Positions 42,446 to 55,560 of a DNA stretch of 64,000 bases are shown here, piece by piece. Where the stretch lies: contig CM060975.1 in assembly GCA_030765065.1 (NCBI GenBank), forward strand, positions 166,628,993 to 166,692,992, given 5' to 3'. Each line of letters starts with the position of its first letter. The first letter of the stretch is position 1. The translations under genes and the position numbers were made by a program. The notes below the pieces were generated by a model. That model was not told the origin of the DNA. It saw nothing but the letters and a program-made list of their open reading frames with translations, and did no database searches. The DNA is from Deroplatys truncata. Taxonomy: Eukaryota; Arthropoda; Insecta; Mantodea; Mantidae.

Positions 42446-44414
42446 TATTGGAGACGATGTCAAAAGGTGACAGTGGCGATTCGTTGTCAAAAGTGACGAC
42501 CGTCGACCGGCTTTGACTTCTCTTTGTTATATATCTGTTGAGACTACTGAATATTTACAAGGATTCTTGGTTAGCTAAAGCACAGTCTAATTTGCACGTA
42601 CAGTTTTACTGCAGCGGTGGTTTAGGGTTCTGTTGACCTTAACTTTTAGCCTGTGCATGTACTCATTTTGAACTATATTTTCTTGGTTGAATTTATTCCC
42701 GTGCGTTTTGATTTAATAGCTGAATATGCCTTAGTTCAGTATACATGTAATGGGAGAATTTCTACTTTTTTATTGGTATATATAATTTCTATACCTACCA
42801 ATAACAAAGTTGTTATGTGTAGTATGTATATTTATATATACAGCGCTGTTTGAAACGATTACCTCATTCTATTAACATGCACAGCAAGTAATCCATATTT
42901 GGTAGCGCGCTCTGCTATTAGAACAATTACGCAATTAAGAAGCGTATCTGTTGAAGGAAATGTGGAATTCGTAGGTGTTCATTATGAATTTGACCTGCCA
43001 CTTCGATCTAACTTTAAATATCTGCTTTACAGTAATTTTCTCCAGCGTATCCTAAGTCGTCCGCGATCTCCTCTAGAAGGAGTGAGAGGGAGAGGAGGTA
43101 ACATAAAATGAATTGTAATAATGCTTTAGCAAAGAGAAGTAAATGTTGCACAGCAGCGCTTGAGGAGCTAAACCGGCCAGGGAGCTATACCGGTTGTGCA
43201 ACACAAGTAAGGTAACGCATGTACATATTAAAGTAGAACTATGATAATTAAATGTAACAAAATTTGTAATTTGTAACCTGAAATGTGAACAATAAACTAT
43301 ATACAATTAATCACAATCCTCTCGGCATCCAACGCTGTATTGGGAGTTCTGATATTTCCCATTCTTAGTAAACGTTCTGTAAATCTTTTCGTTATCGAAT
43401 ATTTTCTTATATACTGAATCGACAGTTATTCTTTCCTAACATGTTTATTTTTTATCCTATCATCCTCGTAGATCATGTTTCACTCCTTAGGAATTTAATA
43501 TTTGTCGATTGGATTTTTCTCAGTGGTTTTTGAGCCAGTACCCAGACTTCAGTGCCACAAAGCAACGTGGGTAACGCCATTTCTTAAATATAAACTACAA
43601 AATAATAAATAAAAGTATAAAGATATTGTGTATCAGATTTTGTATAATTCTAGAAACTACAAGTTTTACATTGGGTTGGCTCAGAGGAGTTGAAAGTGGT
43701 GAGCTATTTCTTTGCAACAATGGACTAATCAATTTCATTGGTAAACCAAAGTTTTAAATATATTTTTTTCTGTTTGCGTGAATACTATTGAAGAGGTTCT
43801 TCACACAACATTGATCGTGAAATATATCGCTGGTTTATCGTGTGACTAAAAGGTCGCTTTACACATAGGGTAGTAACCTTATTTTAAAAATCCTTAACTT
43901 AGGCTTATTATTTTATATAGAACTTCCATTAGTTATTTTAAACTGAATTTAAACACAGCAAAACTGTAATAAATTTTATTCGTTATTTCATTTAATGTCA
44001 ACACTCACTCCAAGAGAAAGAAGAATAGCGTTAAACACATTTTCATGTTGTTTTTCACTCTATCCGAAATGTTTTAAAATGTCCTCCATTTACTTGTAGA
44101 ATATGTCTCTCTCGATACAGGCTGGATAACATGGCTATAACTCCTTTTCAGTTTGTTTAGGGACGCCAGTTAAACCTTAACATAGCCTACTGAAAAATCA
44201 AGTGTATTGGAGGTCTGTGTGATCGTGAGAGCAATAGATGAAGTCAATATCGTTCACTCCATTGCACGAAAGTTTTCTATTTAATTTCTCACAAATTGAA
44301 TGAGCATAATATAAAGTAGCTCAATCCCGCTGTCTTATCGTTTATTTACTGCCATAAATCTAGCAGTTACAATACAATGCTATCCAGTGATTCACCTCAA
44401 GTATTCTGACTTAA
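42446..44414. other. No feature seen
   Basis: About 2 kb of AT-rich sequence. ORFs up to 78 aa have no domain pattern. Confidence 0.4.
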
Positions 44415-44885
44415 CAGTGCCGTTAACCCTGCGTGGTAAACTTTGATGCTCGCATTCGGGAGGCCCCGGGTTCAATTCCATTCTGGCTTAGGGTTATTTC
44501 TTGGTTTTTGCTGTTAGGCGAATTCTGGGGTAGTTTCTATTTCTACTATGACTTTTTTCCCTCATTTCCCTTTTATTCCGTTTCTTTCTCAAGTTTCAGG
44601 TGTGTTTCGGGGTTTCGTGGCGTGGGGCGGTGCCGGACAGATGGCACGAATGCTTTCTCCAAGTAACGAGTATTCGCCATGGACACCGGAGGGCTGCCTC
44701 TTTACAAGGTCGTTCATCGCCCTTTCTAGGCAGCTCCGAAAGTGGATCAGATATTAGAACCCGATCGGGTGTTGATCGGGCCAGGAAATGTTAGGGTTTC
44801 TGCGCGTCTCTATGCCTGTCTGCCTGCTACCTGTAGCCTCCTGTAGTTGCTTCAATTCATCCATATCGCAGTGCACGAGGTGCTC
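44415..44885 (+). mobile_element. tRNA-derived SINE, subfamily II
   Basis: The head has CCTGCGTGGTAAACTTTGAT, then CTCGCATTCGGGAGGCC and a good B box GGGTTCAATTCC. The body has CCCTCATTTCCCTTTTATTC, CGTTTCTTTCTCAAG, GGTTTCG, ATGGACACC.GAGG, CGTTCATCGCCCT and CTCTATGCCTGTCTGCCTGC. It matches 48015-48475 along its length. Overlapping ORFs here are spurious. Confidence 0.75.
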
Positions 44886-46479
44886 CCCTCTTCCGCTGTA
44901 TAAGCATACATTGCCATGAAAACCACTTGTTCATAACCATTTAACCCAATTTACCTAAGGTAACTTTTGGAGTACTAAGGTTATTGACTTCACTGACCCA
45001 CATTGAGTTTTATTTATTTTTTGTATTACTCGAGCTTTATGAAATACAGAAGTAAGTAAATAAACGCAATATACTTGCATTGTGTTGTACATATATACCA
45101 ATGTTTATTGCTTTCGAGAAAGTTAATTTTTCCATATGCCCCGCGCCATTTTGTCACAATGTATACTTATGTTTAAATGCGTGTCCGTGCGTCGCATGTC
45201 TCTTTACAGTCCTGGATCCGCCCGCAACTAAGTGCATTCTAGTTTCATTATAACTGAATGGGTCAATCAAAACAGTACCATAATGCGTATTACCTACTTT
45301 AGAAGAAACTAAATTTTGTATTGACTTATATCAATAAATGAAAACGTTAGAATAAACCTATGATGTGCCACAGAATTCTAAATGAATGAAAGCAACATAT
45401 GTATTAAATGAATTACAGCTATATTGAATTGCAAATCAAAGAGATAGACATTCTTAACACGTATATCATTGTTATGAATACATTGTGGTAAATTTCTAAA
45501 TTAGGATTTTTGAAAAATACTGTATAAGAGGTTTAATATTTGCAAGGAATGCTTATTTTATGAGAAATCAATTAAAACTGTATAATGTAAAAAGAAAAGA
45601 ATGGGAAAATTGAATAACGTAAAAATAGAAAATACGTTAACAGGAATGAAAGAAAACATTGTATTCTCAATATTTTAAGCACACTAGGAAATTAAAAATG
45701 TCAACAAAAGAGAAAAATAAAATATAAATATATTAAAGAATGAATTTATATTGTAAACATGTTATTTATATTAAAATGTGATCTCTTTAACTTAAAGGAT
45801 CGTGTATAAGCTATATGTTATTTTGTTACATGTAACAACCAGGTTAGAAAGAAAACAATGTTCAATTTTTTATTACCTTAAGAAAATTTTCGCTGTGAAG
45901 CAGACAACTTGAGCAGGCTCACAGAAAATTATTTAAATTATAACGCACATTGTATTGTTTCATATAGAAAAAGAAATTAGCTATTAAGCTTTATCAAATA
46001 CAAAGAATCAGGGAACAAAAGAGAAAATTGGAGTAAGTGAAATTGAAATACAAAGGTACACGATATTATTCAATTACCTGAAAGAACATAAACCAGTTTT
46101 CAATGAATATCATTATTATTGCTATAAATGATTTAAAACGCCTTACCTTTTCTAAACACGTAATAAAATCCTTGATGAGAGCAATTGTTACGACTGAGCC
46201 AAGCGTGTTTTAAGATCACTTAAAATAAACCGGACAATACTAGCAAATTAAAATAAAGCTTTCACAACATTCTAGTAGCGTAGCGCACGCTAACACAGTT
46301 CAATAATTACTGAGTTAAACTCATAATCACCAAGACTCACTTCTGCCACCCCAGGCAATTGCAAGTTATAGTGTACGAGATAACGGGAAGCTTCCAGATC
46401 GTGATCCAGACTCAGAGACGGATCTGTGACGAGATCGAAACACCTGACCGCTACAAAATCCTGCATCAGATGTCTATTG
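44886..46479. other. No feature seen
   Basis: Very AT-rich. No ORF or repeat partner was recognised. Confidence 0.4.
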
Positions 46480-47045
46480 TTGCATTGGATTGGAATGGAT
46501 TGTGAAGCAGAGGCCATTTGGCACTGATCTAGGAATGAGGATATTGTACCGACGTCCCACAAGGGGGCGCCACCAGGAGGTAGGAAGGAGGTGAAGGGAC
46601 ACACTGGGCGGCGAGAGCCAGGAGAGACGATACAGCAATGTCAGGGTCGCTACAATTTCCAGATTGAGATTCCCCGGCAGTCGAATAGACAGATCGGTGG
46701 CCCCGCTCCACATAGGATCCAACGCCACCCCCGAGACAGATATAGTTCACAGAGAGCAAGAGAGCATCCTTTTTCCTGGATACGCTGCACCGAAACACAT
46801 CCCCGAAACTTGCAACGCTGAAAGAGAATAAACGAGGTAAAGGATGTATGAAGTGATTAATGCAACGAAGTGGAAGGACTGGAAGTTCTGGGATGAAAGA
46901 AACCACACCAGCATTCGCCTGACTACCAGAGGAAAACCCCAGATAAAATCCATTGGTCAGAGTTGGCGGTCGGCGGGAATCGAACCCGGAACCTCCCAGA
47001 TGTGGGCCACAGACCTTACCATGAACCTTTCCGCTCCGTACCGTT
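46480..47045 (-). mobile_element. tRNA-derived SINE, subfamily I
   Basis: On the minus strand the head has GTCTGTGGCCCACATCTGGG and B box GGTTCCGGGTTCGATTCCCG. The body has GGATTTTATCTGGGGTTTTC, GAATGCTGGTGTGGTTTC, and a 3' part with CAATATCCTCATTC. It pairs with 18415-18995. ORFs up to 125 aa overlap it and are not genes. Confidence 0.75.
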
Positions 47046-48014
47046 TATTGCATCCTCTACCCTAAGAATTTAGTAATTTGTAACATCCACTATTAACTTT
47101 TTCCCGAAGTCGCTATTAAACAGTTCTAGGCAATCTGGTTCCCTATTACTTTAGATACTTCACACAGAAGATCAATGGCAATGGTCACAATAAACCTGTT
47201 TTCCCCCAAAAATAAATAAGAGAGTTTGTTAGCAGTTTTTCCTTTTAATGAATTAATCACACCGCTGGTAGTTATTCGATATTAAAATTCACTTAAGTGT
47301 TTCTTTGACTAGCCAAATGAGTAGGCAGAGAAATCTCTGTGAAATTATAAAGGTTTTAAGCGTGTGTGTTTGTCACCGGAATAAAAATTAATGGCTAAGA
47401 AATCTGAGGTAATGTTTTCTTGGAAAGAGTCCTGTAATTTATCAGCATTAAGGTGAGAAAGCTAACATAAGGTCCAACACTGAATTGCGTAGATATTTTT
47501 TATCTAGCTACCGTAATAGAGAAAGGGAGAGCGCTCTCGGCAGGAAATTTCCGGTCATTATAGCTTCACCACCACAAATCTTTCCTTGCGGCAGTGCTCA
47601 TGAAAGTTTTCTCCTTCCATGTCGGAAGTGGTATGCTTTGCAATTTATGTGCAATTAAAACTGTTACCGAACAAATTATAGCAAGAATGCTACCTCTGAT
47701 AGTCTTTTTATGGGATTATGAATCACCGTTGTTTACTTTTGAGTCACTTTGTAGTGCCTACACATACCTGACAAACATAGGAAGATATAATATTTCCACA
47801 TTTTTAGACGTGAATAGAAATAAATTAGAAAAACCCACGGCTCTAATGCATATGGATTCGGGAAGACGAGGAGAATTGAAAGAAACGATAAATAGATTAT
47901 GTTTTTAACTTAAGATGTTTTCAAAGAATTTTGCAAATGTTCTTTATAAAATGTTTGCAGGTGATATATTTTGAATATATGAAATATTTAAATATTAAGC
48001 CTGGCTTAATGGAA
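47046..48014. other. No feature seen
   Basis: The 104-aa ORF at 47594-47908 has no domain, signal peptide or splice context that I can recognise. I leave it uncalled. Confidence 0.4.
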
Positions 48015-48475
48015 ATATTAGCTAGCGAGATGGCTCCGCGGTAAGTCTGAGGCTTGCATGCTGGTGGTCCCGGGTTTAATTCCTGTTCGAACGCCCACTC
48101 TCACCTTGGATTTTTCGTGGTTTTCCCTGGTCGGTAAGGGAGTATGCTATGGTGTTTCTCTTTTACCTCTACTTCCTTTCCCTCATTTCGCTTTCATTCC
48201 GTTTCCTTCTTATGTTTCTTATGTGCTTCCAGGTTTCGCAGTGTGAGGTGGTGCCGACATTGGCGCAGTTGTTTGTCCAAGGAAGTAGTATTCCCCGTGG
48301 ACACCAGAGGACGTTTGGTTGAATGAGTCGTTCATCGCCCTCTCTGAACAGCTCCAGTAGTAAGGCGAGTCTTCAAGCTAGGAATTTTAGGAACTTCTGT
48401 GCATCTCTGTGGTCTGTCTGCCTGCGCCCTATAGCCTCCAGTGGTTCCTTTATCCCTCTTTTCTATAGGGTGGTA
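48015..48475 (+). mobile_element. tRNA-derived SINE, subfamily II
   Basis: The head has GATGGCTCCGCGGTAAGTC and B box CCGGGTTTAATTCC. The body has GGATTTTTCGTGGTTTTCCC, CCCTCATTTCGCTTTCATTC, TGGACACCAGAGG, CGTTCATCGCCCTCTCTGA and GTCTGTCTGCCTGCGCC. Partner of 44415-44885. Confidence 0.75.
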
Positions 48476-48679
48476 GCCATAATAGATCTATATAGGTAGA
48501 GGTGCGTAAAGCATCCCCCTTCATTGTGTTACCTAAACCTAGGATCCGTTCCATATAACCTTGTCCCGTATCTCTTAACCGTTAGGCCACTAGCCACCTC
48601 TCACTAACTTCTGCCATGGAATAGGTTATTATTTGGTACAAAATAGATTCTTATTTAACATGATAATTGATCTTAACAT
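48476..48679. other. No feature seen
   Basis: Short spacer between a SINE and a D2 repeat. Confidence 0.4.
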
Positions 48680-49690
48680 ACTCAAAGTAATTAAATTTTA
48701 CATTATCATAACCGTGATGCTATAATTATTGTCAGGCAGATATACATAAATAAAGAAATAATAGTACGATAGAGAAATGATTGCAAAAAATAATTTCATG
48801 TATTAAATCAGTGTACAATGTAACAAGACTGAGTTGAAGTGTTGTTCGGAAAGACGAAGGTAATAGGAAGTCAGGTTAGCGAAAGTCATTAGTATCAACC
48901 GAAATGCGAACGCATTAGCTTAAGGATTCTGGGAATTCAGTTAAGTTATAAGATCTGTACGTTTGTAGTCACTAGGTAAATTCTGTAAATTAGAGCGGCA
49001 AAAGAAATTCTGAGAAAATTGAAAGACTCAGTTAGCGACAAAGTAAAAGATGTGCAAGTACTGGGCGAGAAAAAATTTAAAGTTTAAAGGGGGGATCATA
49101 TGTAGGCGGAGCTAAAAGCAACAAATGCGTACAATTTTAAATCACAGAGTTAAAATTTTAAATCAGAGAGGTACTGACACCTAAAGTCGTTCGTGCACAC
49201 AGTTGTGCATACATTGCTCTCTCTGGTACTGTCTTCGGTACATACTGATCGGTGATATTTTAAGCGCCTAGTGATGCGCTTGTGTAATCGCAGCTTTCGC
49301 GGCTATTACGAGAGGTCTCGTTGATAAGCATTTTAGCGACTCACGGTGGGTTACACTAGCAGTTTCTTTTATTGCGGAAACAGTTTATTTCAAGTTTTGA
49401 TACTACAGGAGTTAGCAGGTATAATATTTCAGTTGTTACAATTTCGGTGCTAGATTCATAATCATTTGCATTCTTTATCGTCAAACTGGCGGTAACTGGC
49501 TTCAAAAGCTCTAGTATTAGATCATATTAAATTTCTAGTCTATTTAAACTGGTGTTATCCTTTAGCAATACGCCCACGCATACCCTGAGAGAAAGATCCC
49601 TCCTACGACTAGAACAGCTGGCGCACGAGACAATAGAACGAACTACATATCACGGCAGCAGAATCAACAACGAAGCAGGTAAAGTAAACG
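48680..49690 (+). repeat. Dispersed repeat family D2, copy 2
   Basis: Same word order as 41560-42445, in the same orientation, with more insertions. No coding frame is shared by the two copies. Confidence 0.6.
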
Positions 49691-49884
49691 GCTTCAAATG
49701 TGCCGATCATCGTCCTGCTTCAATCGTATAAATTAAATATATTGCGTAACAGAGTTAAGAGTTAATGCATCTGAAATGCATGCAAATTCATGTAATCAAA
49801 TAAACGGGAGGATCCTTCGGTTTAAACCTGCCTCTCAGAATACGAAAGTACGTGCATCTATCACAACACTGTGTTTATATAGCT

Positions 49885-50255
49885 TTTATCCCCTCCCCTT
49901 TGTTTCCATTCAAAGGTGTACTAGTCGGCCACAATATGAGTGCGTGGGAAGAGGAACTAAACAGTTACGGAACAATGAGTGGGGCATCGCAAGGACAGTC
50001 AGGTAAAGAAAACAACCGCAGGCCTCATTTACGAGTGCCTCGCTAGTAAATGAGACCTGCAAATGTTGTACTGTGTTCATTGTGCAACTGCACATTCCCT
50101 TATCGCCTTGTCCCTCACTCCCCTCTGATCCCTAACCTTGATGACGTTCGCAGTAATCACCAAAAACACTGACAGCCTCCTCTAAGCGCACTCATATCGT
50201 GGCCAACTGGTACGTTAGTCAACCAGTGGAAACGGGAAGGAAACGCATCGCGGAA
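49885..50255. repeat. Imperfect foldback with central hairpin
   Basis: The left side has GGCCACAATATGAGTGCGTG and the right side reverse-complements to GGCCACGATATGAGTGCGCT; similarity extends about 60-100 bp on each side. At the centre GCAGGCCTCATTTAC (50018-50032) pairs with GTAAATGAGACCTGC (50046-50060) around a 13-nt loop. It looks like a small foldback or MITE. Confidence 0.55.
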
Positions 50256-52614
50256 GAATACTTGTATGTGGGGCAAGGTTATAAGAAACAGGGCTTAAAC
50301 CTAATCTAAACGAAACAGTTTAGTGACAGTACAGTTTGCCAAAGTCTTGTATTATGTGGTTGTAGCAGCTTGATGGTTTTACGCACAACCGAACTATCGT
50401 AAATTATAAGAGATTGTCGTTCTATTTTCTTGGAAAACTTAGGTTTTCTGTATCGTTTGTATAATTATGTTCCAAAATATTATTTATGCCTTTTCTCTTA
50501 ACTGTTTCCTAAAAAAATCGAAAATAAATACCTACGTTTACTCTGGGATAGTGATAGAAATAAGGCATAAGATCTGTTAGGTCAACTGCCAAGAACACAA
50601 TAGCATCGCAGTTGTGCCAAAGGTTTGTCTCACAGATATATCTCTGAGATCAATGAAGTGACACTGGGAAAAGAAAGGATTGCCCATTCAGCTGTAATAA
50701 CAGACAGCACGGACAGTTATTCTTTTGTTTACATTTTAGATGGAGTACCAAACAAGAAATAAGCAGAGAAATTGCTGAAAGTATACTTTTCTTACAATAA
50801 AATGTCAACGCTTCTTTTTATACAATTGATTTTATGCTCCATCAAGAGAATTCATTTAATGAGCTTACAATGAGCGTATTTACTGCAGGGGTACATTTTA
50901 AGAATGTGATATTTTTATCCCAGGTGAGTGAGCCTGGTATTGTAGTTTTATACAATCAGCAATTTATACTCTAACATGAAAACATCGGCTCCTATGGTAG
51001 GATCTACCCAAAACGTGTAACATGGATGTTTTTGGTTGCACACTCAACGAAATTATTAATAATATAGCCGATGTTATTGTATTGCCTTTGAATACACTTC
51101 AAAACGCAGCTGACGTTTGCGCACTGAAGATGTGTAAGTACTGGGACAAGCAAATACTATATACTATGTAAATTGACTGTGAATCTTTCATGTTTCTAGA
51201 TAACTCAATAGAACGAGCGCGTGGTTTGTAAACAATCCATCTGCAGTATAAGTGGCTCGAATCACTTGCCTATGCTAGATTTTATATATTGTAACAGTCA
51301 TAAATAATCTTAGTTTAAACTAGAATTATGTTTAACATTGTTATCATCATTTTAATTTGCAACTCTTATTTTTATTTGCATTTAAATGCCATTATTGTTA
51401 GTTCTTTATTGTTAAACTGCATGTAGATATCTGCATAAGCGACATAGTACATTTGATGTAGATGAAATCAGGATTTTACTCATTTGATCTAAGACAATAA
51501 GGAAATTGCATATCACAGTTTAGTACGGAAGTTTTAATGGCTTCACGATTTTGGTTCTTTGATCCAGTAAATAGAAGTGTATTTTGTTATTATTATGTCA
51601 TCTAGTGCTGGATTTAATGAGAATACATATAAAATAAATAAAAAAAGTACAAGTTCTAGACACTGTGATTAGCGCATAGCATACAGTCAGAATTCCACTC
51701 CGCTACTTGGACGATTGTTGAACATATTCTGGGTTGACCTTAGAGTTTACTTCCCGGGCGCCTCGGCAATGTCACCTTGTGACTTTCGTGTATATTCCAG
51801 CCTTCTAAGACAGCTTAAATTCTTTGTTAAACCTTTTAACATTATTATTTAAATGGCATATGCTATTCTGTATATTATTTGAGATATATGAGACGTAGTT
51901 TACGCCGTTCAAAGATTAAAATAAATCTTTATTTAATAATCTGTGTAACTTGTTTGTACAGCGTCCATTGTGGATATAGGCCTACCTCTAATTTGTCGTA
52001 GCCTATCCCGTTCTGATTACAAAATTCCGGCATTTTCCTTTGAGCTGATTTTAGTGGACTGATATGATAGGTCCATTTTAACAGAGACGTTTACTGAATT
52101 GCATGGATATGTATACTGCAATGTAAAAGTTTATAAAATCGGCTGGAAATCCGGAATTTCCTCTCAGTAAACGAGTCGTATGTTTTTGAGTTGCACTTTA
52201 GTGCGGAGAATTCTGTGTCCCTTAAACCGCTTTTCCCCTGAATTTTTAGCTTTCGTCTATCTAATAACCTCAAGTAATAAATATTGGTAAGCGAAGAAAA
52301 TGAACTTATAGGGCAATAATAGTTTGAAGGGTGGTCTATCTTCCAAAAACGGACGGGGCGATTGACTCATCTAGTATATATTAACTTCAATATCGGTAGT
52401 AATATATTGTATATGACGTACAATATGAGTGGCTGTGAATGCATTTCTTGCATAACGCTTTCTTTTAGGATTTAGCAATTTTTTCTTAGTCCCTCAAACT
52501 TCAAACAACAATAACAACTGACGGCGTGATTTTAAAGTAACCTGTTGTTTTATATTTATTTTTATTTGTCAACAGTGACAACAACTGGGCTTTCTTATAT
52601 TCTCAGTATTTCCA
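50256..52614. other. No feature seen
   Basis: About 2.4 kb of AT-rich unassigned sequence with only short ORFs. Confidence 0.4.
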
Positions 52615-52700
52615 TTGAAAGGTCGAGTGGTCAGCGTTCTACTTCTCAGTCTAATGGTCCCGAGTTGAATTCTTGGCTAAGGCGGGAAATTCTTTTTAAC
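52615..52700 (+). repeat. tRNA-like SINE head fragment
   Basis: GGTCGAGTGGTCAGCGTTCT followed by CTAATGGTCCCGAGTTGAAT resembles a tRNA A box and B box at normal spacing. The body downstream matches no other element here. Confidence 0.45.
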
Positions 52701-53917
52701 CAAAACAAATGCCTATTTTCGTAGAGTCTGGAAGTATGAATGTGGGAGTGTATGTGAATGTGTTTAATAGCAAAAGGTATTGAAAATCAAAGTTAAGATA
52801 ACCTACAATTCAACGATTAATAACACCATGAGTTGTTTCTGAAGTTAAAGCCCCGATATATCATGGAAGTTAAACCAGCTATAGAAATGAATAAATAAAG
52901 AAATAAGACATGAGTTAATTGTAAATGTGGCACATTTAATGTTTAGTGGTACAGGGATCTAATTTATAAAGTAAGAGTGATTACAGTGAAAAAATTACTG
53001 ATAAGAGTTTTGATAAAAGGGTGAAAATGAATATGAAATAAACAAATCCAAAATTACTGAAACAAACTAAGAAAATGATTAGACAAACTAAAACATGCCC
53101 ATCCAAAATCTCCGCAATTGTGGTGATGGAGAAAATACGGCCTCGCCAGTACTTTTGCCAGGTCCAAGTACTTTAACGGAAGAATATTAAAATGAATACT
53201 TTTTTTCACTCCTTGCTTTATTTATTTATCATTATTTATAAAAATATTACCTGTATTATTAGGGGATTTCATTAAATAGATTTATTTTCTTTTAGTTTTA
53301 ATATTTGTGTTGTCAATAATAGGTTTACAGTTACCAGACTTCAGTTCTGGTCACTGCTTTCGATGTTAGAAATTATATTGAAAGTAAGAAAATTGACGAT
53401 TTTCTAAAGCATAATGTGTTATTAAATCCATAGCAGCCTGAAAATGCTATAATTTCAAGAATGACATAGATGGTATAAATAGGGTATTTTGTTGGAACTG
53501 ACTATTACTACAACCAAAGATGACTTATTTTAAAGCAACAAAAGGTGCGCTTTGTAACTGTGCGTACTTTTACGACCACGTGTAACCCAAGGCAGTACTC
53601 ATGGGGTATCCATAAGCGTTCATTCACTAATTGCAAAATGTTTAATGAGTATTCAAAAATACATGTAAATTCCTATTGGCGTAAAGATGCTGTTCGAAAG
53701 GCAATCAATATTTCCTAAATGCTACTTGGTTATAATGAGCGTAGTAAAATGACTGGGAAAATTGGCGAATTACAGCAAATAATACCTAATAAGTATCCCA
53801 ATGTAGATTTGTTTTACTGTGCTGGCCATGGGTTTAGTTTAGCTATAAATAATTGAAATCCCATTTTGGTTTATTTTATTTTAAATAAATTATTTATTTT
53901 TAATGCCCTATGCACTG
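52701..53917. other. No feature seen
   Basis: AT-rich, unassigned. Confidence 0.4.
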
Positions 53918-54175
53918 CTACCAATTGTGCTTCCCTTCACTTAATCTCCTAAACTGCTCCTTCGCAAAATCTGTAGGTCTCTTACTAGGCACTTCTTGAA
54001 ATCCTTGCAATGGCATGATGTTTTTATTTATGCATTTAACCCTAAGGACTGTGAGAGCTTTACAGACACATAGCAAATGAGATAATGTTTCATTTGCTCT
54101 TCCGGATTTTCTACATATTTGATCGACTGCTTTGCTGATTTTGTAGATAGAGATGCCCATACAGCTGACTGTGTC
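53918..54175 (-). pseudogene. LINE C-terminal fragment (zinc-knuckle region)
   Basis: The minus-strand ORF (80 aa) contains ICRKSGRANETLSHLLCVCK followed by ALTVLRVKCI. This matches the 'CR.CG..EET..HLLC.C.AL...R' tail of R1/LOA/I-type LINEs, with the second Cys replaced by Ser. It probably belongs to the same broad clade as 2240-2580 and 63800-64000. Most of the element is missing. Confidence 0.6.
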
Positions 54176-54889
54176 TTGTTAATAAACGAATTGTCCTTTG
54201 TAGGGCAATTAAATCATTTTAAGCATTTTCTATGTCCTGATTATTATTATTTCTTTGATAAGACCCCTTGAATGCTTGTATCCTGATACATACTCCCAAT
54301 ACTCATTGTGTTTTTTCCTAATGCATTCCCGAGTCTGGGTTCAAGACCTATAAAAGGATTTGTCTGAGTGTCCCTCATTAAAAAGTTTTGGCAGACTTTT
54401 CTCTACACGCGAGATTATTACTTTATTGAAGCCATTATAAACAGAAGTTTTAACTAACGATATATAGTATCGTTGTTAAATGGTAATGGAGATTGGGGTG
54501 TGACTGTTACGCACAAAACATTTAACAAACCACTCATTTAACACCAGAAGTTTCTTTTAATTAGCAAGCTTTCTCCCGGTGTTTAAATTTTCATTACTGA
54601 ATAGTTTCAGGCGAATAAATTAACTCCATTATCCTGTTCAATGATTTGCTTATTTAACAGTTACTTGGATCTTACCCAACTTCAATAATAAACTACTGTG
54701 ACTTTTAATCATTGTGGTTAAAGCCATATAAAAACCACTTCGAATGGCGAGCAATATTGGTTTAAAACATGGTGTAAAATAAATCAATCTTCGCGTAAAT
54801 AACGCCGGGCAAAAATTCTGATGTGTTATATTCATTACATTCATATATCTTTCTCTAACCATTCTTAGACAAAATATTGTTTTAAAAGG
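54176..54889. other. No feature seen
   Basis: AT-rich, unassigned. The 70-aa ORF at 54650-54862 has no domain. Confidence 0.4.
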
Positions 54890-55560
54890 TTATTATTGTA
54901 TCCACTTCATATTAATCGAGATTAACTATTTGCAGAAATGGTTTTATTGCATATTTTTTTGCAGGTACTAGAGGATTAGGGGAATATAGTAGACTTAAGC
55001 GACAGTGAAACCTTAGGGATCGCTATGATGGCTTTGAAATTCTGTTCTCTTTACATGAACACGAGAAGAAAAGAAAAAGCGAGGAAAGAAAAGAAATACC
55101 GATTTTCCTCCTGAGAAAACTTTAATATTAAAACCGATAACAAATAATATACAGAGAATGGTTAACGTCGCAAAAATTTTTATTTAGCATAAATAAATAT
55201 TGTGCTTTAATGAGATCTACACCTTTTCTCTGGAAAGATTTTGTATGTCTCTTACCGTTTACCAATTATACAAAACTGATTCAGAAAAAAGAGTACTTCA
55301 TACGCTCTTCCCACGAAATTAAATAAACATTTTATTCGTCATGAAAGTATCTTAAACACATGGTATTTTAATAAAACACGTTAGCCCTTTTTAAGGAAAT
55401 CGAAAGTAAAGAAACATTTTCCCCGTAAAGGGTACAAAATCCTCGTATTGTATCTTTGAAATACCAAGTTAGGTATTTATTGGGATCTTAATTTTTAATT
55501 ATCTCATTCATAGACATCCACACACACCTACATAGAGACTGGTTTATAAATATGGTTTCT
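54890..55560 (-). repeat. Dispersed repeat family D1, copy 4
   Basis: On the minus strand it has CCTAACTTGGTATTTCAAAG, then CATGACGAATAAAATGTTTA and AATTGGTAAACGGTAAGAGA, matching 3095-4160. The distal end is less certain. Confidence 0.6.

Noticed and set aside
46290-46906. ORFs of 104, 84 and 125 aa on the minus strand
   Set aside because: They overlap a SINE (46480-47045), lie in competing frames and have no domain.
47594-47908. 104-aa ORF as a host gene
   Set aside because: No domain, promoter, splice sites or codon signal; length is within chance for this many frames.
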